NCBI GenBank assembly: GCA_964646035.1 | Contig: CAZYDJ010000105.1 | Span: forward strand, 1 to 9,827 | Length of the DNA stretch: 9,827 bases | Source of the DNA: CAYLMM01 sp964646035 | Lineage (GTDB): Bacteria; Krumholzibacteriota; Krumholzibacteriia; LZORAL124-64-63 | Direction: 5' to 3' | Part shown: piece by piece, positions 6,709-9,827 of the stretch | Layout: the number at the start of each line of letters is the position of its first letter | Position numbering within the stretch: position 1 is the stretch's first letter | The notes under the pieces: generated by a model | What the model was told of the DNA's origin: nothing | Seen by the model: only the letters and a program-made list of their open reading frames with translations | Databases searched by the model: none | Translations under genes and position numbers: made by a program

Positions 6709-8328
6709 ATGGGCAGAGTTATCTGCAGACGCATCGGGTTGCTTGCCCTGCTGGCCGCGGCGGCGCTGCTCGCCGGCTGCGCCGGATCTCCGCCTCCGAT
6801 CCAGGAATACGGCGGCGCCTGGTCGTTCCAGGCCGCGACCGACTCGCTCGGGCTCGATGAATTCATTTCGTTGACGGCGGCCGAGCGCGATTCCCGCCGT
6901 CGCCTCGCGGCGTCCTGGCGCGAACGCGCCGAATCCGCTCCTCGATCCTGCCAGCGGATGCAGGCGTTGGGCACCAGCGCCGGACTCGCTCCCGACGATC
7001 CCGACATCTGGCTCGAGATGGCCGCCCTGGCCCGCGCCGTCGGCGATCGTCCCCGCGCCCTGGCCTACATCGCCGCCGCCGAGAATTCCGTGGCTAAAGT
7101 CCGTCCCGAGCTGCGTTCCTCTCTGCGATTGAAAATCGCCCAGCTGCGCTGCTGGGTCTACAAGGACGGCGGCGAGTGGCTGCGGGCCGAAGCCTGGGCG
7201 GACAGTTCGGCGCGGATCAGCCTCGACGAGCGCGAGACACGCATGTTGCAGGGCCTGACCCGAGCCGGCGGCGGCAACTACCGGGGCGCCCTGCTCGAGG
7301 CCCGCGACATCCAGCGCATCGAGCCCAAATGGTTCGAGTGGCGCTGGATCCAGGCGCTGGCCGAGATGATCCAGGGCCGGCCCGACGTGGCCTATCACTG
7401 GCTGACATCGGCGCCCGAAGGCGAGGCCGGCCTGTCCATGACCGTGCCCCGCGACCTGTTGCGCGTGAACATCTCGCCCGACCGGGTCTGGTCCGCTTCG
7501 TTCAACCAGGACGCCGGGTTGATCTGCGAGAAACTCGGTCGCTGGGATCGCGCAGCCACCTACTACCGCCGCTCCGCCGACGCCCTGCCGATCAACGACG
7601 ACAATTGCCTGTTGCGTCACGATGTGATTTTCCGGCCCGCTGCGGGTAAGCCCTACGTTCTGCCGGTATGGTTGGCCTTCGACCGGCTCTTCGCCGCCGG
7701 ATCGCCCTACGCCTGGGCTACCGAGGCCCTGGAGCGATTCAATTCGGCCACCGCCGATCACCGCGCCGAACTGGCCGACGCCGCCTCGGAAGCGCTCAGC
7801 CTCTGCATCAGGATGGACATGCATACCGATTGGGCCCATGCCCGCCGGGGGCACGTCTACGCTTCGCTGGAGATTTGGGATCTGGCCAAGCGGGATCTGG
7901 TCCAGGCCCAGGCCGCGTTCGCCGAACAGGGGATCGAGGACGGCTGGACCCTGGCCTGGCTGGGGCGGATCAGTTCGCGGGACGGCCGTGTCCGTAGCGC
8001 GGACAACCTGCTGGAGCGGGCGGTGGCGGTCGAGCCCGGATTGGCTTTCGCCTGGAGCGACCTGGGCTACGTGAAGCTGCGGATGGGGCAGCCCGAGGCG
8101 GGTCTGAAGGCGCTGGACATGGCGCTGGCGATCGATCCCGGGATGGCGGCGGCCTGGTATAACCGGGGCTTGCTGCAATATCGGCAGAAGAACTGGCCGG
8201 CGGCCGTCGCCGATCTGGACATGGCTTTGCGCCTGGCTCCCGGCAACGAAGAGATCATGGCTCTCTATCAGCAGGCGAGGCTGCAGTTGCGGCGCGAAAG
8301 TCCGGACGCGGAGCCGCCGGGGGATTGA
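6709..8328 (+). CDS. TPR-repeat outer-membrane lipoprotein of unknown function
   Basis: A 539-residue predicted lipoprotein. Basic residues (R3, R7, R8) precede a hydrophobic stretch and the lipobox L21-A22-G23-C24. Cys24 would be lipidated, and Ala25 at +2 suggests sorting to the outer membrane rather than inner-membrane retention. Three tandem 34-residue tetratricopeptide repeats close the protein, with equivalent Gly at 419, 453 and 487 and Asp/Glu-Pro turns at their ends (VAVEPG, LAIDPG, LRLAPG). The region from about 90 to 410 is helical, rich in Ala, Trp and Arg, and shows TPR-like pairs (for example around DDPDIWLEMAALARAVGD and GGNYRGALLEARDIQRIEP), so most of the chain may be a degenerate TPR superhelix. 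TPR proteins scaffold protein assemblies, but no partner can be named. No enzymatic motif is visible. The gene is divergent from the minus-strand block and converges on the MATE gene with 34 bp between stops. Confidence 0.88.
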   Translation: MGRVICRRIGLLALLAAAALLAGCAGSPPPIQEYGGAWSFQAATDSLGLDEFISLTAAERDSRRRLAASWRERAESAPRSCQRMQALGTSAGLAPDDPDIWLEMAALARAVGDRPRALAYIAAAENSVAKVRPELRSSLRLKIAQLRCWVYKDGGEWLRAEAWADSSARISLDERETRMLQGLTRAGGGNYRGALLEARDIQRIEPKWFEWRWIQALAEMIQGRPDVAYHWLTSAPEGEAGLSMTVPRDLLRVNISPDRVWSASFNQDAGLICEKLGRWDRAATYYRRSADALPINDDNCLLRHDVIFRPAAGKPYVLPVWLAFDRLFAAGSPYAWATEALERFNSATADHRAELADAASEALSLCIRMDMHTDWAHARRGHVYASLEIWDLAKRDLVQAQAAFAEQGIEDGWTLAWLGRISSRDGRVRSADNLLERAVAVEPGLAFAWSDLGYVKLRMGQPEAGLKALDMALAIDPGMAAAWYNRGLLQYRQKNWPAAVADLDMALRLAPGNEEIMALYQQARLQLRRESPDAEPPGD

Positions 8329-8362
8329 GTTTTGCTTCCGGATCGCTCGGCGGACGGTTCTG

Positions 8363-9823
8363 CTATGCTGTTCCGCCCGCCGTTGCCACAGCCGGTCCGG
8401 CCCGCATATAGGCCCGCAACCGCCAGAACAGCAGCCCGGCGCAGAGCAGTCCGCCGATGAAATCCGCGATCGCGAATCCGTACCACCCGCCGAAAAGCCC
8501 CATCGCCCGCAGACCCAGCCACACGCCCAGCGGTTCGAGCAGCACCCGCATCGTGAAGTTGGGCAGCATTCCCATCAGACCGTTGCCCTGGGCGTGGAAC
8601 CAGAACGACGTGATGTTGACGATGCTCAGCATCGGCCGCGCGACCGTCGCCCATCTCGCCAAAGGCACGCCGGCGGCGATGACCGAAGCCTCGTCGGTGA
8701 AGATGCCCAGCGCCTGGCGCGGGAAGAGGATCACCGGAATCGCCAGCACCGACATCAAAGTCAAGGCGTGGCGCAAGGTCAGGACGGTGACCTGGCCCAC
8801 GCGGTCGCGCAGTCCGGCGCCGTGGTTCTGGCCGACCATGATCATCATGCTCATGCTGATGCCCAGGGTGGGCAAAAAGACGAAGCTGAGCAGCCGGCTG
8901 CCCGCGCCGAAGGCGGCGATGGCGTCGGTGCCGGCCTCGGGGCCCAGGTTGGCCAGCATGTCGGTGATCAGATAGGTCGAGACGGGCATCGAGAGGTTGG
9001 CCACGAACGCCGGCGCCGACACGTTGCCCAGCCCGCGCAGCAACGCCGGATTCCAGCTCCAGGCGGCGCGGTCGAAGCGCACCTTGCGGCCGCGGTTGCC
9101 CAGTTCGCGCAGCACCATCAGCGACGCGAACATGAAGCTGACCGCGGTGGTCACCGCCGCGCCGGCCACTCCCAGTCGCGGGAACGGTCCCGGCCCGAAG
9201 ATGAACAGCGGATCGAGCACGATGTTCAGGCCCAGCGCCAGCGCCATCAGCTTGAACGGGAACATGGTGTCGCCCTCGCCGCGGAACAGCGAGTTGACGG
9301 TCATCGGCATCATGCTGAAAACGGCGGTGGCGTAGGTGATGCGGGTGTAGAGGACGGCGCCGTCGGTAACATCGGCGACGGCTCCCATCCGGCGCAGCAA
9401 CGGCTCGGCCAGCAGCAGCCCGAGCGGCGAGACGACGACGACCAGCACCCCGACCACGATCAGCACATGCCACAGCAGATTGCGCACCTGCTTGTCTTCG
9501 CCCGCGCCGGTCAGCCGCGAACACAGCGAGGTGGCTCCCTGGCCCAGGGCGCCGGCGATCGAGTGGATCAGATACGCGACCGGAAAAGCCAGCGACACCG
9601 CGGCCATCGCCTCGCGGCTGAAACGGCCGAGGTACAGCATGTCGACCAGCCCGAAGCCGGTGACCAGGAACATCGCCATGATCATCGGGATGCTCAGGCC
9701 CAGCAGGGTGCGGTTGACCGGGCCCTCGATCACCGGATTGACGGCCGCGGCTCCGTCGGCGGCGGCATGTCCGGGACCGGGACGGCGGCCCATGGCGCGC
9801 AGGCGGTCGAAAAACGAGGGCAT
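8363..9823 (-). CDS. MATE family multidrug/toxin efflux transporter
   Basis: Inner-membrane antiporter of 486 residues, the usual size for the family, which exports organic cations or other compounds in exchange for Na+ or H+. The MATE domain begins near residue 34 (GPVNRTLLGLSIPMI). Characteristic features follow: D61 in the first helix before YLGRFS, the loop and second helix SREAMAAVSLAFPVAYLIHS, GQGATSLCSRLTGAGE (94-109), LFRGEGDTMFPF, and the second-half counterpart AAFGAGSRLLSF with GQNHGAG. About twelve hydrophobic segments are present. ATG 9823 lies four bases from the window edge, so its ribosome binding site cannot be seen. The start could be further upstream, or at the in-frame ATG 9793, which would still keep the whole domain. 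The first 33 residues are Ala/Gly/Pro-rich and non-membrane. The stop TAG is at 8363-8365. The transported substrate cannot be inferred, and the neighbours give no clue. Confidence 0.93.
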   Translation of the reverse strand: MPSFFDRLRAMGRRPGPGHAAADGAAAVNPVIEGPVNRTLLGLSIPMIMAMFLVTGFGLVDMLYLGRFSREAMAAVSLAFPVAYLIHSIAGALGQGATSLCSRLTGAGEDKQVRNLLWHVLIVVGVLVVVVSPLGLLLAEPLLRRMGAVADVTDGAVLYTRITYATAVFSMMPMTVNSLFRGEGDTMFPFKLMALALGLNIVLDPLFIFGPGPFPRLGVAGAAVTTAVSFMFASLMVLRELGNRGRKVRFDRAAWSWNPALLRGLGNVSAPAFVANLSMPVSTYLITDMLANLGPEAGTDAIAAFGAGSRLLSFVFLPTLGISMSMMIMVGQNHGAGLRDRVGQVTVLTLRHALTLMSVLAIPVILFPRQALGIFTDEASVIAAGVPLARWATVARPMLSIVNITSFWFHAQGNGLMGMLPNFTMRVLLEPLGVWLGLRAMGLFGGWYGFAIADFIGGLLCAGLLFWRLRAYMRAGPAVATAGGTA

Positions 9824-9827
9824 CGGG

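Noticed and set aside
6577..8178. Minus-strand open frame of 533 codons
   Set aside because: Antisense to the TPR lipoprotein, which has a lipobox, a ribosome binding site and three regular repeats; the shadow has none.
8329..8362. Bidirectional terminator between the converging lipoprotein and MATE genes
   Set aside because: Only a 4-bp stem (TCCG/CGGA) with a 10-base loop and no flanking T-run on either strand; not enough to call.
1..9827. Defence, mobile, CRISPR or biosynthetic system
   Set aside because: No nuclease, recombinase, transposase, repeat array or biosynthetic core gene is seen; every gene fits a known housekeeping or envelope family, or is a plain TPR lipoprotein.

Overview
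The window is a high-GC stretch with very long antisense shadow ORFs, as expected of such DNA. It holds six protein genes and no recognisable RNA gene, CRISPR array, transposon or phage feature. Secretory signal peptides, a lipobox with outer-membrane-type sorting, a periplasmic DD-carboxypeptidase and a secreted tricorn-type protease point to a high-GC Gram-negative (diderm) bacterium. The mix of a tricorn homologue, a DUF2723 GT-C protein and TPR lipoproteins is reminiscent of the FCB and Gemmatimonadota/Krumholzibacteriota/Eisenbacteria-like lineages. That placement is an impression from gene content only; no marker gene is present.

Layout. Four genes lie on the minus strand from about 6410 down to the left edge: a 79-aa thioredoxin-fold protein with a broken CxxC motif (6171-6410), a PBP5/DacA-type D-alanyl-D-alanine carboxypeptidase (4862-6010), a DUF2723 multi-membrane GT-C protein (3273-4838), and a tricorn protease homologue with a signal peptide (1-3200) that lacks only its last few residues. 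The last three are closely spaced (23 and 72 bp gaps) and probably co-transcribed. The 160 bp gap between the thioredoxin-like gene and dacA contains a C(UUCG)G hairpin and a TTGACA promoter candidate. A divergent intergenic region (6411-6708) holds an AT-rich imperfect inverted repeat. It separates this block from a plus-strand TPR lipoprotein gene (6709-8328). That gene converges, with 34 bp between stops, on a minus-strand MATE transporter (8363-9823) whose start sits at the right edge.

How the genes relate. The carboxypeptidase, the DUF2723 protein, the tricorn homologue and the lipoprotein all belong to the cell envelope: peptidoglycan trimming, membrane glycosyl transfer, periplasmic proteolysis and an outer-membrane scaffold. 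I see no clear evidence that they form a dedicated new system. The most notable points are at residue level: the tricorn homologue keeps the His/Ser/Glu of the active site but appears to lack the Asp that gives archaeal tricorn its basic-P1 specificity, and the thioredoxin-like protein is SxxC instead of CxxC.
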